Of a stretch of 64,000 bases of DNA, positions 36,461-44,462 are shown one piece after another. The stretch is taken from assembly GCA_046047615.1 (NCBI GenBank), contig JBJOHO010000006.1:62001-126000 (forward strand), read 5' to 3'. The DNA comes from ZC4RG30 sp046047615. Lineage in GTDB: Bacteria > Pseudomonadota > Gammaproteobacteria > Steroidobacterales > Steroidobacteraceae. The notes beneath the pieces are model-generated. The model did no database searches, was not told the DNA's origin, and worked only from the letters and a program-made list of their open reading frames with translations. Each line of letters begins with the position of its first letter. Within the stretch, counting starts at the first letter, position 1. Made by a program: the position numbers and the translations under genes.

Positions 36461-37197
36461 AACTGCTTGCCGTGGACACCGCCAGCGGCTGCTGTTCAGC
36501 GGCCTTGTGGATGGACGGCGGCTTGCTGACGCGCGAATTCCACACCGGGCGCGACCACGCCCGCTTGCTGTTGCCCATGATCCACTCCCTGCTGGCCGAG
36601 GCAGGGTGGCCCTTGGGCAGACTTGATGCCATCGCATTCGGGCGTGGACCCGGCTCGTTCACCGGATTGCGCATTGCCGCCGCGGTCACGCAGGGCCTGG
36701 CGTTCGGCGCGGACTTGCCGGTCCTGCCCGTGTCGGACCTCGAGGCGCTGGCACTGCAGGTCGCGCGCCACCTCCAGGCGGTGGGTGCCGCCGCCCCCGG
36801 CCAGGTCCTCGCCTGCATGGATGCGCGCATGGGCGAGATCTACTCCGGACTGTTCCTGCTGGATCACGAAGGCCTGCCCGTGCCTGCGGTGGAGCGCGTC
36901 GAGCCGGCGGCGGCCTGTGTCGCGAGGCTGTCGGAAACGTCATCCGTGGCGTCGCCGGCCTCCCTCTGGGCCGGGGCCGGCATGGGATGGCAGGCGTATG
37001 CCGAAGTGCTCGGGGTCTTGCGCGTTCCCATGGAGCGCGTGCTGCCCCAGGCAGAGCCCCTTGCCGTGGACATCGCGCGCCTCGGCGCACGCCACTGGAG
37101 TGCCGGTGGCGCCCTGCCGGCGGAGGCTGCCGTCCCGGTGTACCTGCGCGACGATGTTGCGCGGCCCGCGGCCTCGCCGGCGGGGGCAGCGGTGTAA
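36457..37197 (+). CDS. tsaB: tRNA threonylcarbamoyladenosine biosynthesis protein TsaB
   Basis: ASKHA-fold scaffold protein, 246 residues, that joins TsaD and TsaE to make t6A37 in tRNAs reading ANN codons. It opens MKLLAVDTASGCCSAAL, the TsaB form of the phosphate-1 loop. FHTGRDHARLLLPMIHSLLAEAG and FGRGPGSFTGLRIAAAVTQGLAF are diagnostic, and ACMDARMGEIYSGLF is also typical. It overlaps the helicase stop by 4 bp, a common yoaA-tsaB order. phoB begins 35 bp downstream. Confidence 0.95.
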   Translation: MKLLAVDTASGCCSAALWMDGGLLTREFHTGRDHARLLLPMIHSLLAEAGWPLGRLDAIAFGRGPGSFTGLRIAAAVTQGLAFGADLPVLPVSDLEALALQVARHLQAVGAAAPGQVLACMDARMGEIYSGLFLLDHEGLPVPAVERVEPAAACVARLSETSSVASPASLWAGAGMGWQAYAEVLGVLRVPMERVLPQAEPLAVDIARLGARHWSAGGALPAEAAVPVYLRDDVARPAASPAGAAV

Positions 37198-37202
37198 TCC
37201 TG

Positions 37203-37224
37203 CTGCAACAGTCCTGTCATCTAA
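37203..37224 (+). promoter_or_regulatory. Candidate Pho box just before phoB
   Basis: CTGCAAC (37203-37209) and CTGTCAT (37214-37220) are an 11-bp-period direct repeat like the one before pstS. The box ends only 8 bp before the phoB ATG, too close for classical PhoB activation of a promoter reading phoB from that ATG. It may be an autorepression site or part of a leaderless promoter (TAATTT at 37222-37227). Sequence seen; role inferred. Confidence 0.4.
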
Positions 37225-37232
37225 TTTCGGGC

Positions 37233-37928
37233 ATGGCCAGCAGAACAATCCTCGTAGTCGAAGACGAACAGGCGATCCGCGAAATGATCGCGTTTTCCCT
37301 CAAGCGTGCCGGTTACCTCGTGCGTGAGGCCCCTGACAGCCGCAGTGCCCGCTCGGCGCTCGCCGACAGCCGCCCGGACCTGCTGCTGGTCGACTGGATG
37401 CTGCCGGACATGAGCGGGCTCGAGCTCACGCGCCAGCTCAAGCGCGATCGCGAGACCCGGGACCTGCCGGTCATCCTGCTGACGGCACGGGCCGCCGAGG
37501 GTGACAAGGTCGCTGGTCTGGAAGGGGGCGCGGATGACTACATCACCAAGCCGTTCTCACCGCGGGAACTGCTGGCGCGCATCCAGGCCGTGCTGCGCCG
37601 GACCACGCCCGAAGTGCCGGATGAGACGGTCGAGCTGGGCGGCCTGACGCTTGATACCGCAAGCCATCGCGTCATGGCTGGCACCCGCACTGTCACCCTC
37701 GGTCCGACCGAATACCGCATGCTCGAGTTCTTCATGACGCACCCCGAGCGGGTCTACACTCGCGAGCAGCTGCTCGACCGTGTCTGGGGCGGCAATGTCT
37801 ATGTCGAGGAACGGACGATTGATGTACACATCCGCAGGCTGCGCAAGGCGCTCGAGGCACACGGCCTCGACACGCTCGTGCAAACCGTCCGCGGTGCCGG
37901 CTACCGGTTTTCGGTACGCGCGGACTGA
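37233..37928 (+). CDS. phoB: Phosphate regulon response regulator PhoB
   Basis: OmpR-family regulator of 231 residues. Receiver residues are Asp11/Glu10, the phospho-acceptor Asp54 (LLVDWMLPDMSG) and Lys106 (DDYITKPFSP). The winged helix ends ERTIDVHIRRLRKALEAHGLDTLVQTVRGAGYRFS. Receiver and DNA-binding motifs are those of PhoB, and phoR follows after 6 bp. No Shine-Dalgarno sequence is visible before the ATG at 37233. Phosphorylated PhoB would bind Pho boxes such as those before pstS and pstC. Confidence 0.95.
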   Translation: MASRTILVVEDEQAIREMIAFSLKRAGYLVREAPDSRSARSALADSRPDLLLVDWMLPDMSGLELTRQLKRDRETRDLPVILLTARAAEGDKVAGLEGGADDYITKPFSPRELLARIQAVLRRTTPEVPDETVELGGLTLDTASHRVMAGTRTVTLGPTEYRMLEFFMTHPERVYTREQLLDRVWGGNVYVEERTIDVHIRRLRKALEAHGLDTLVQTVRGAGYRFSVRAD

Positions 37929-37934
37929 GCCCTC

Positions 37935-39233
37935 ATGAACGAGGGGGCGCAGGCGTGGTCCTACGCCCTGGCCCGCCTGGCTGCCGTGCTGGCGGCGGGC
38001 GTGTTCATCGGGTGGCTGCTGGGCAGCCTGTGGCTCGGTGTCGCACTCGCCCTGGCCATGGTGCTGGTCTGGAACCTCGTCCAGCTGTATCGCCTCGACC
38101 ATTGGCTGCGCGCCCGCAGCACGCGGCAGCCGCCGGAGGCGGAGGGTCTCTGGGGCGCCGTCATCACCAACGTCGTCCGCTTGCATCGGCGCAAGCGTTT
38201 CCACAAGCAGCGCCTGCTCGATGTGTTCCGGGAACTGCGCCGGTCCACGGCGGCCATGCCCGATGGCGTGCTGGTGCTCAACGCCGCAGGGGACATCCTC
38301 TGGTTCAACCGCATGGCCGGGCAACTGCTGGGACTGCGCCGCCGCACTGATCTGGGCATCCGCATCACCCACCTGCTGCGCAATCCGGACCTGCGCCGCC
38401 ACCTGGAGCGCGGTGATGTGGCCGACCCATTGGTCGTCCCGCACCCGGCCCGTGCCGGTGCCTGGCTGTCGTTCCAGACCGTCCCCTACAGCAGCCAGCA
38501 GCGTTTGATGCTGGTGCGCGACGTTTCACGGCAAGTCGCGCTCGAGTCGATGCGCAAGGATTTCGTGGCCAACGCGTCCCACGAGCTGCGCACCCCTCTC
38601 ACGGTGATCAGTGGCTACCTTGAGACCCTGGTCCACGACGACAGCATGGACCCGCTGCTGGCCGGCCCGCTCGCCGAGATGCAGCGTCAGGCCACGCGCA
38701 TGAACGCCATCCTCACGGACCTGCTGGAACTGTCGCGGCTGGATGCACAGGAGGGCGAGGCGACCATGGAGCCGGTCGACGTCGGTGCGCTTGCGGCGCT
38801 GCTGCGGCAGGACGTGCTCGCGATGCCCGAGCATCCTGCCATCCGCCTGCAGCTGGACAGCGGTGCACGCCTGGCCGGCGATCGCTCCGCGCTGCATTCG
38901 GCGTTTTCGAACCTGGTCCTGAACGCGGCCAAATATACACCGCGGCAGGGCAGCATCCTGGTCTGCTGGCGTGCAGACGCGGCGGGCGCCCACTTCTCGG
39001 TCCAGGACACGGGCATCGGCATTCCGCCGGAACACCTGCCGCGGCTTACCGAACGCTTCTACCGCGTCGATGCCGGGCGGGCGCGGAGCACCGGCGGCTC
39101 GGGTCTCGGGCTGGCGATCGTCAAGCACGTGCTTGAACATCATGGTGCAACACTTGAGATCCAGAGTGCCGAGGGCAAAGGCAGCACTTTCACCTGCCAC
39201 TTTCCGCCATCGCGCGTGTTGCCGGCACCGTGA
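37935..39233 (+). CDS. phoR: Phosphate regulon sensor kinase PhoR
   Basis: A 432-residue membrane histidine kinase, partner of PhoB. Two close hydrophobic segments span about residues 10-50 with almost no periplasmic loop, as in PhoR, which senses through PstSCAB-PhoU rather than directly. A charged linker and PAS domain follow (about 100-200; AMPDGVLVLNAAGDILWFNRMA). The phosphorylation site is His216 (FVANASHELRTPLTVISGYLE), the N box is FSNLVLNAAKYTP, and the G boxes are DTGIGIP and GSGLGLAIVKH. It lies 6 bp after phoB and 35 bp before phoU. Confidence 0.95.
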   Translation: MNEGAQAWSYALARLAAVLAAGVFIGWLLGSLWLGVALALAMVLVWNLVQLYRLDHWLRARSTRQPPEAEGLWGAVITNVVRLHRRKRFHKQRLLDVFRELRRSTAAMPDGVLVLNAAGDILWFNRMAGQLLGLRRRTDLGIRITHLLRNPDLRRHLERGDVADPLVVPHPARAGAWLSFQTVPYSSQQRLMLVRDVSRQVALESMRKDFVANASHELRTPLTVISGYLETLVHDDSMDPLLAGPLAEMQRQATRMNAILTDLLELSRLDAQEGEATMEPVDVGALAALLRQDVLAMPEHPAIRLQLDSGARLAGDRSALHSAFSNLVLNAAKYTPRQGSILVCWRADAAGAHFSVQDTGIGIPPEHLPRLTERFYRVDAGRARSTGGSGLGLAIVKHVLEHHGATLEIQSAEGKGSTFTCHFPPSRVLPAP

Positions 39234-39268
39234 GGCGCTAACATCGGTCGACCCCGAGGAGACCCGCC

Positions 39269-39997
39269 ATGGATACTGCTGACCTCTCGCACCACATTTC
39301 GCGCCGGTTCAACGAGGACCTTGAGCGCGTCCGGGCACATGTGCTGGCCATGGGCGGCTTCGTCGAGGCGCAGTTGGCCAAGGCGATCACGTCGCTGGTG
39401 GAGGGTGACAGCCGCCTGGGCGAGTCTGTCGCCCTCGACGACCTCAAGGTCAATGGCATGGAAGTGTCCATCGACGAGGAGTGCAGCCGCATCCTGGCGA
39501 CGCGTTCCCCGGCGGCCGGAGACCTGCGGCTGATTGTCGCCATCATCAAGACCATCACGGACCTCGAGCGCATCGGCGACGAGGGCGAGAAGATCGGGCT
39601 CATCGCCTCCCGTCTTGCCGGCATGGAGCGGCCGGAAAACAAGTACCGCGAGATCAAGCACCTGGGTCGGCTCGTGTCCGGGATGGTGCATGACGCGCTC
39701 GATGCCTTTGCACGCATGGACGCCGAGGGCGCGCTGCGCGTGGCGCGACAGGACCGGGTCGTGGACGAGGAGTACGAGGCTATCCACCGGCAGTGCATCA
39801 CGTTCATGATGGAGGATCCGCGCACCATCCGCCGCGTGCTCGACGTGATGTGGGTGGTCCGCTCGCTGGAGCGCATCGGCGACCATGCCAAGAATCTTTG
39901 CGAATACGTGATCTACATGGTCCACGGCAAGGATGTGCGCCACACGAACCTCGAGGACGTCGCCCGCGAACTCCAGACGCGGACCGGCGGGCGTTGA
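39269..39997 (+). CDS. phoU: Phosphate transport regulator PhoU
   Basis: A 242-residue all-helical protein of two tandem PhoU domains. It links the Pst transporter to PhoR and shuts the regulon down when phosphate is ample. Domain signatures are EEYEAIHRQCITFMMEDPRTI and the paired metal-binding helix motifs TDLERIGDEGEKI and RSLERIGDHAKNLCEYVIYM. A CGAGGAG ribosome site precedes the ATG. Here phoU follows phoR instead of closing the pst operon, so it may be made along with the sensor. Confidence 0.96.
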   Translation: MDTADLSHHISRRFNEDLERVRAHVLAMGGFVEAQLAKAITSLVEGDSRLGESVALDDLKVNGMEVSIDEECSRILATRSPAAGDLRLIVAIIKTITDLERIGDEGEKIGLIASRLAGMERPENKYREIKHLGRLVSGMVHDALDAFARMDAEGALRVARQDRVVDEEYEAIHRQCITFMMEDPRTIRRVLDVMWVVRSLERIGDHAKNLCEYVIYMVHGKDVRHTNLEDVARELQTRTGGR

Positions 39998-39999
39998 GC

Positions 40000-40509
40000 A
40001 TGGCCATAAGCCCCCGGCCCTTCTGGCAGTCCCGCCGGTCCGGCAATCTGGCCGCTGCACTGGCCTGCTTTGCAATGGTGGCCTACGCACTGTGGTCGCA
40101 GCAGTTCATGGGCCTCATTCCCTGCCCGCTGTGCATCTTCCAGCGCGTGGCCATGAGTGCCTTGGGTCTCGCGTTCCTGCTGGCGGCGCTGCCGCCGGAT
40201 GGCGCCCTGACAGCGCGGCGCTGCCTGGCGGTGCTGGTTGGCCTCGCGGCGCTCGTGCTCGGCGGCATTTCAGCCCGGCACGTGGTGATCCAGAACCTTC
40301 CGGAGGGCAGCGTGCCGGCCTGTGGCGCAACGCTCGACTACATGCTCGACGTGTTTCCCCTGACGGACGTGCTGCGCAAGGTGCTCACCGGCTCAGGCGA
40401 GTGCGCGAAAATCGACTGGACCTTCCTCGGCCTTTCCATGCCAGGCTGGGTGCTGGCATGGGCGGTCCTGCTGGGCGTTTTCGGGTTCTGGCGCAACTGG
40501 CGGCGCTGA
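40000..40509 (+). CDS. dsbB: Disulfide bond formation protein DsbB
   Basis: Inner-membrane quinone-linked oxidase (169 residues) that re-oxidises periplasmic DsbA. Four membrane segments are evident. The first periplasmic loop carries the C-P-L-C redox pair (Cys42, Cys45 in GLIPCPLCIFQR) and the second carries Cys108 (VPACGATLDYML) and Cys135 (GSGECAKIDW). All four essential cysteines are in place. The ATG at 40000 gives MAISPRPFWQ; it follows the phoU stop by 2 bp, so it is probably transcribed with phoBRU, an unusual partner. Confidence 0.93.
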   Translation: MAISPRPFWQSRRSGNLAAALACFAMVAYALWSQQFMGLIPCPLCIFQRVAMSALGLAFLLAALPPDGALTARRCLAVLVGLAALVLGGISARHVVIQNLPEGSVPACGATLDYMLDVFPLTDVLRKVLTGSGECAKIDWTFLGLSMPGWVLAWAVLLGVFGFWRNWRR

Positions 40510-40537
40510 GCCGCAGCCGGCGTTGCGGTGGCAGGCC

Positions 40538-41686
40538 TCAGGGCGCCCGCCGGGGTGCCAGCAGGTTGTTCAGCACCGCCACGTAAAGACGGTGCAAGGT
40601 CTCGATCTCCTCCACCGGCACGCCTTCGTTCACCTTGTGGATCGTGGCGTTGCTCACGCCCAGTTCCACGACTTGCGTGCCCAGCGTGGCGATGAAGCGT
40701 CCATCCGAGGTGCCGCCACCGGTGCTGAGCTGGGGTGCGCTGCCGGTGACGGCCGCCACCGCTGCCACCACACCCTCCGAGAGTTCCCCGGGCGGCGTGT
40801 AGAAGGGTTCGCCGGACACGTACCACTCGATGGTGTAGTTCACGCCGTGGCGGTCGAGGATGCCTTCCACCGTGCTGCGCAGTTTCTCCTGCGTCTGGAC
40901 CGGGTTGTAGCGCAGGTTGAAGCGCGCCTTCAGTTCGCCGGGGATCACGTTCGGGGCCCCGGTGCCGGCATTGATGTTGGAGATCTGGAAACTGGTGGGC
41001 TGGAAATGTTCGTTGCCGTGGTCCCAGACGTGGCTGACGAGTTCTGCCAACGCCGGCGCCAGACGATGTACCGGGTTGTCGGCCAGATGCGGGTAGGCGA
41101 TGTGCCCCTGGATGCCATGCACCGTCAGCCGGCCCGCGTACGAGCCCCGCCGGCCGATCTTGATCATGTCGCCGCAGCGCTTCTCGCTGGAAGGCTCGCC
41201 GACGATGCACCAGTCGATACGCTCGCCACGGGAGCGCAGCACTTCGACGACCCGCTTGGTGCCGTCCACAGACGGGCCTTCCTCGTCGCTGGTGATGAGA
41301 AACGCGATCGAGCCGCGATGGTCCGGGCAGGCCCGCACGAATTCCTCGCAGGCGGTGACCATGGCCGCCAGACCGCTCTTCATGTCCGCCGCGCCGCGGC
41401 CGTAGAGGACGCCGTCGCGCACCGTAGGTTCGAACGGGGGGCTGGTCCATTCCTCAAGCGGGCCGGTCGGGACCACGTCCGTGTGACCTGCGAAGCAGAG
41501 CACCGGGCCCTCCGTGCCGCGGCGTGCCCAGAAGTTTTCCACGTTGCCGAAATCCAGCTTTTCGGTCGAAAAGCCCAAGGCGGCCAGACGCTCCATCATC
41601 AGCGCCTGGCAACCGTTGTCGGAGGGCGTGATCGAAGCCCGTGCCACCAGTTCGCAGGTCAGGGCGAGCGTTTCGTTGGCGTGCAA
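40538..41686 (-). CDS. dapE: Succinyl-diaminopimelate desuccinylase
   Basis: M20 family zinc hydrolase (382 residues), step six of the succinylase lysine/diaminopimelate path. Metal and catalytic motifs are CFAGHTDVVPTG, LYGRGAADMKSGLAAM, LITSDEEGPSVDGTKR (catalytic Glu-Glu) and the late TSDGRFIATLG. The best start is TTG 41686 (LHANETLALTCELV), preceded on the minus strand by AGGA with proper spacing; the ATG 75 bp upstream adds unrelated residues. dapC and dapD lie 7 kb away on the same strand. The pst/pho genes separate them. Confidence 0.95.
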   Translation of the reverse strand: MHANETLALTCELVARASITPSDNGCQALMMERLAALGFSTEKLDFGNVENFWARRGTEGPVLCFAGHTDVVPTGPLEEWTSPPFEPTVRDGVLYGRGAADMKSGLAAMVTACEEFVRACPDHRGSIAFLITSDEEGPSVDGTKRVVEVLRSRGERIDWCIVGEPSSEKRCGDMIKIGRRGSYAGRLTVHGIQGHIAYPHLADNPVHRLAPALAELVSHVWDHGNEHFQPTSFQISNINAGTGAPNVIPGELKARFNLRYNPVQTQEKLRSTVEGILDRHGVNYTIEWYVSGEPFYTPPGELSEGVVAAVAAVTGSAPQLSTGGGTSDGRFIATLGTQVVELGVSNATIHKVNEGVPVEEIETLHRLYVAVLNNLLAPRRAP

Positions 41687-41801
41687 TGAAGTTCCTGGCG
41701 CCGGGGGGAGGAGTGTTGAGCCGGCGCCGCGTTTATACGGTTCCGGACCGGCTGCGATCAAGGCCGGTGCAGTACGGCCGGGCCTGGCGACTGAAATATT
41801 A

Positions 41802-41823
41802 CCGTAACAATTCCGTCATACAG
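41802..41823 (+). promoter_or_regulatory. Pho box upstream of pstS
   Basis: CCGTAAC (41802-41808) and CCGTCAT (41813-41819), each followed by a 4-base AT-leaning spacer (AATT, ACAG), form a direct repeat of exactly 11-bp period. This is the CTGTMAY-N4 layout of E. coli Pho boxes. It lies 78 bp before the pstS ATG in the 214-bp dapE/pstS divergent gap. It predicts PhoB-activated transcription of pstS. No strong -10 is visible 10 bp downstream. Confidence 0.68.
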
Positions 41824-41900
41824 TGACCGGGTCGCACCACACGACACCCGAGCTCTGCAGCGACGAAGCCCTCATGTTCCCCCATGGAGTTTGCAAGTTC

Positions 41901-42935
41901 ATGAACAAATGGTTACCGCTGGCCCTCCTGGCCGTCCCGTTGCTGTCAGCCGCTCCCGCCCAGGCCCAGACCGGGCGCGACTACATCACCGTGGTCGGCT
42001 CCTCGACCGTTTACCCCTTCACCACGACAGTTGCCGAGCGCTTCGGCAAGGGTGGCAAGTTCAAGACGCCCAAGGTGGAAAGCACAGGCACCGGCGGCGG
42101 CTTCAAGCTGTTCTGCGCGGGCGTCGGTGCCGGGCATCCGGACCTGACCAACGCTTCCCGCGCCATCAAGGCCAGCGAGCGCCAGGACTGCACCAAGAAT
42201 GGCGTGCGCGAAATCATCGAGGTCAAGGTGGGTTATGACGGCCTGTCGATCGCCAACTCGCGCAAGGCTCCGGCCTTCAAGCTGACGCGCCGCGAGGTGT
42301 ACCTCGCCCTGGCGAAGCAGGTGCCGGATCCGGCAAATCCCCAGCAGCTGGTGGCCAATCCGTACCAGACCTGGAACCAGATCAACAAGTCTTTGCCGGC
42401 CACCCGTATCGAAGTCCTGGGTCCGCCCCCGACCTCGGGCACCCGCGATGCCTTCCTGGAACTGGTGATGCAGCCGGGCTGTTCCACCGTGCCCTGGATC
42501 AAGGCGCTCAAGGACGTGGATGAGGCCCGTTTCAAGCGCGTCTGTGACGCGATCCGCGAAGATGGCGCCTATGTCGAGGCCGGCGAGAACGACAACCTGA
42601 TCGTGCAGAAACTGCAGGCGAACCCGCGCGCCCTCGGCATTTTCGGCTACAGCTTCCTCGAAGAGAACATCAGCCAGCTGCAGGGCGCCACGATCGAGGG
42701 CATCGCCCCGACCTTCGACAACATTGCCGATGGCAGCTACCCGGTGTCGCGGCCGCTGTTCGTGTATGCCAAGGGTGCGCACGTCGGCCTGATCCCCGGC
42801 ATCCGCGAGTTCCTGGCCGAATACGTCAGTGACCGCTCCATGGGCGCTGACGGCTACCTGGCCGACAAGGGCTTGGTGCCCTTGCCAGCCGCCGAGCTTG
42901 CCAAGGTCCGCAAGAGCGTTTCCGGCGGCAAGTGA
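41901..42935 (+). CDS. pstS: Phosphate ABC transporter substrate-binding protein PstS
   Basis: Periplasmic high-affinity phosphate binder, 344 residues. From the ATG at 41901 the signal is KWLPLALLAVPLLSAAPAQAQ. The mature protein opens DYITVVGSSTVYPFTTTVAERF, the phosphate-binding GSST loop. Further ligand segments are TGGGFKLFCAG and PPTSGTRDAFLELV (S-G-T-R). The frame opens 78 bp earlier, but that start lies inside the Pho box, so it is rejected. A strong hairpin follows the stop before the porin gene. Confidence 0.94.
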   Translation: MNKWLPLALLAVPLLSAAPAQAQTGRDYITVVGSSTVYPFTTTVAERFGKGGKFKTPKVESTGTGGGFKLFCAGVGAGHPDLTNASRAIKASERQDCTKNGVREIIEVKVGYDGLSIANSRKAPAFKLTRREVYLALAKQVPDPANPQQLVANPYQTWNQINKSLPATRIEVLGPPPTSGTRDAFLELVMQPGCSTVPWIKALKDVDEARFKRVCDAIREDGAYVEAGENDNLIVQKLQANPRALGIFGYSFLEENISQLQGATIEGIAPTFDNIADGSYPVSRPLFVYAKGAHVGLIPGIREFLAEYVSDRSMGADGYLADKGLVPLPAAELAKVRKSVSGGK

Positions 42936-42944
42936 CCGCCTTCC

Positions 42945-42971
42945 GTCCCCGGAGCGGCAGGCTCCGGGGAC
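42945..42971 (+). repeat. Hairpin between pstS and the porin gene
   Basis: A perfect 11-bp stem (GTCCCCGGAGC at 42945-42955, GCTCCGGGGAC at 42961-42971) with loop GGCAG lies 9 bp after the pstS stop. No T run follows. It would partly block transcription into the porin or protect the pstS 3' end, letting more PstS than downstream products be made. Confidence 0.65.
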
Positions 42972-43002
42972 CCTCCTGACATCCCGATTTCCCGGAGTCC
43001 CC

Positions 43003-44376
43003 ATGAAGCACCGCCTCGCTGCGGCGGCCCTCGGCTGCCTGTCCATTGCCTTGCCCCTGAACCCGGCAACTGCGGCGGAGGCCGCTGCGTCAACGGTTCC
43101 GGAGGCCCGGGAGGCCGAGTTGCAGGAACTGCGCGCGGCGCTGAAGGCGTTGCAGGCACGGCTTGAGGCGCTGGAAAGCCAGGCGGCCGGCACGGCGGCC
43201 AAGGTGGAGTCCGCCGAAACCCGGGTGGCCGAGGCGGAGGCCACCAACGACCGGCAGACGGACCAGTTGGCGATGACGCGGGCTGCCTTGGGCAGCTGGG
43301 TCGGCAATTTCACCTGGAAAGGCGATTTCCGTTACCGCGACGAGACCATCTGGCAGGACTACAGCCCCGACCGCAACCGTGACCGCATCCGGCTGCGGGC
43401 GGGCTTCCTGGCCAAGGTGAATGACACGACGCGCGTCGAGGTCCAGCTCGCCACGGGGGAAAACGGCGATCCCCGCTCCTCCAACCAGAGCCTGACGACA
43501 CAGAACCAGCGCAAAGGCATCTACCTCGACCTGGCCTATGCCGAGTGGAAGCCGCTCGAGGGGCTCACGTTGACCGCCGGCAAGATGAAGTACCCGTGGG
43601 TCCGCCCTGGGCAGAGTGTCCTCTTTGACGGTGACATCAACCCGGAGGGGCTGGCGGCGGCATGGACGCGGGGCGGCTTCTTCGCCAGCGGATTCCACAC
43701 GCAGCTGCGCGAGAACAGTGCGTCTGCCGAGGTCACCATGACCGGCGGCCAAGCCGGGTACCGGCTGCTGCTCGACAGCGAGCGCCGGCTTGTTCTGGGT
43801 GCCAGCCTGTTCCGCTTCAACAACCTGAAGGGCAGCAATGCCTTCTGGGAGGGGGGCAACAATTCCTTCGGCAATACGCTGGTCAACAATATCGCCGGAG
43901 ATGCCTGCTATTCGGCGGCGTACAACGCAGCTACCGGGCGTCTTTGCAATGATTACCGGCAGGCGGAAGTCTTCGCCGAATACAGCACCGTGCTGGTGGA
44001 CCGGCCGTTGGTCCTGTACGCGGATGTGCTGCGCAATGGCGCTGCCGGCAATGGGCTCGACACGGCCTGGAGCGCTGGCGCTGCCTGGGGCAAGGCGGCG
44101 GATCCCGGCACCTGGGAACTGGGCGCGTTCTGGCAGTCGATCGAGAAGGATGCGCTCTATGCGCAGTACATCGATTCCGATTTCGGCGGCGGCAACACCG
44201 ATGTCGACGGTCTGGTCCTGCGGGCCGGCTATGCGGCCGCGCGCAACTGGACGCTCAACGCCACGTGGTTCCTGAACCAGACGAACCTTGACCGCCCGGT
44301 GGCGGTCGCCGGCGTGGGCAATGTCCGCGGGCGGGACTACCAGCGATTGCAGCTGGACCTCAACTTCAAGTTCTGA
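43003..44376 (+). CDS. Outer-membrane porin with N-terminal coiled coil (Porin_5-like), Pho-regulon linked
   Basis: A 457-residue predicted porin. From the ATG at 43003 (CCGGAG site upstream) it has a Sec signal ending PATAAEAAAS. A heptad-rich coiled coil covers about residues 28-85 (ARLEALESQ, AKVESAETRVAEAEA), and a beta-barrel closes with the aromatic strand LQLDLNFKF. Strands such as RIRLRAGFLAKVNDTTRVEVQLATGE alternate as expected. The coiled coil probably sets a trimer, as in OprP/OprO-type porins. Its place between pstS and pstC suggests passage of phosphate or organic phosphate. Closest to the putative porin family; phosphate selectivity is not proven. Confidence 0.78.
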   Translation: MKHRLAAAALGCLSIALPLNPATAAEAAASTVPEAREAELQELRAALKALQARLEALESQAAGTAAKVESAETRVAEAEATNDRQTDQLAMTRAALGSWVGNFTWKGDFRYRDETIWQDYSPDRNRDRIRLRAGFLAKVNDTTRVEVQLATGENGDPRSSNQSLTTQNQRKGIYLDLAYAEWKPLEGLTLTAGKMKYPWVRPGQSVLFDGDINPEGLAAAWTRGGFFASGFHTQLRENSASAEVTMTGGQAGYRLLLDSERRLVLGASLFRFNNLKGSNAFWEGGNNSFGNTLVNNIAGDACYSAAYNAATGRLCNDYRQAEVFAEYSTVLVDRPLVLYADVLRNGAAGNGLDTAWSAGAAWGKAADPGTWELGAFWQSIEKDALYAQYIDSDFGGGNTDVDGLVLRAGYAAARNWTLNATWFLNQTNLDRPVAVAGVGNVRGRDYQRLQLDLNFKF

Positions 44377-44392
44377 CCGTCACCGGCAGGCT

Positions 44393-44414
44393 CTGCCTTC
44401 TGGTTGTCATGTCG
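44393..44414 (+). promoter_or_regulatory. Candidate second Pho box upstream of pstC
   Basis: CTGCCTT (44393-44399) and TTGTCAT (44404-44410) start 11 bp apart in the 86-bp gap between the porin and pstC. TTTACT at 44421-44426 could be the -10, at about the right distance. The first half is a poor match, so this is weaker than the pstS box. It would allow pstCAB to have its own PhoB-dependent start. Confidence 0.4.
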
Positions 44415-44462
44415 GCGCGGTTTACTGGAACATACGACGGGTCCTCGGGCGGGTAGTCCTCA

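Noticed and set aside
41823..41900. Upstream ATG start for pstS
   Set aside because: It would begin within the Pho box and put 26 residues before the signal peptide; the ATG at 41901 gives a normal signal sequence.
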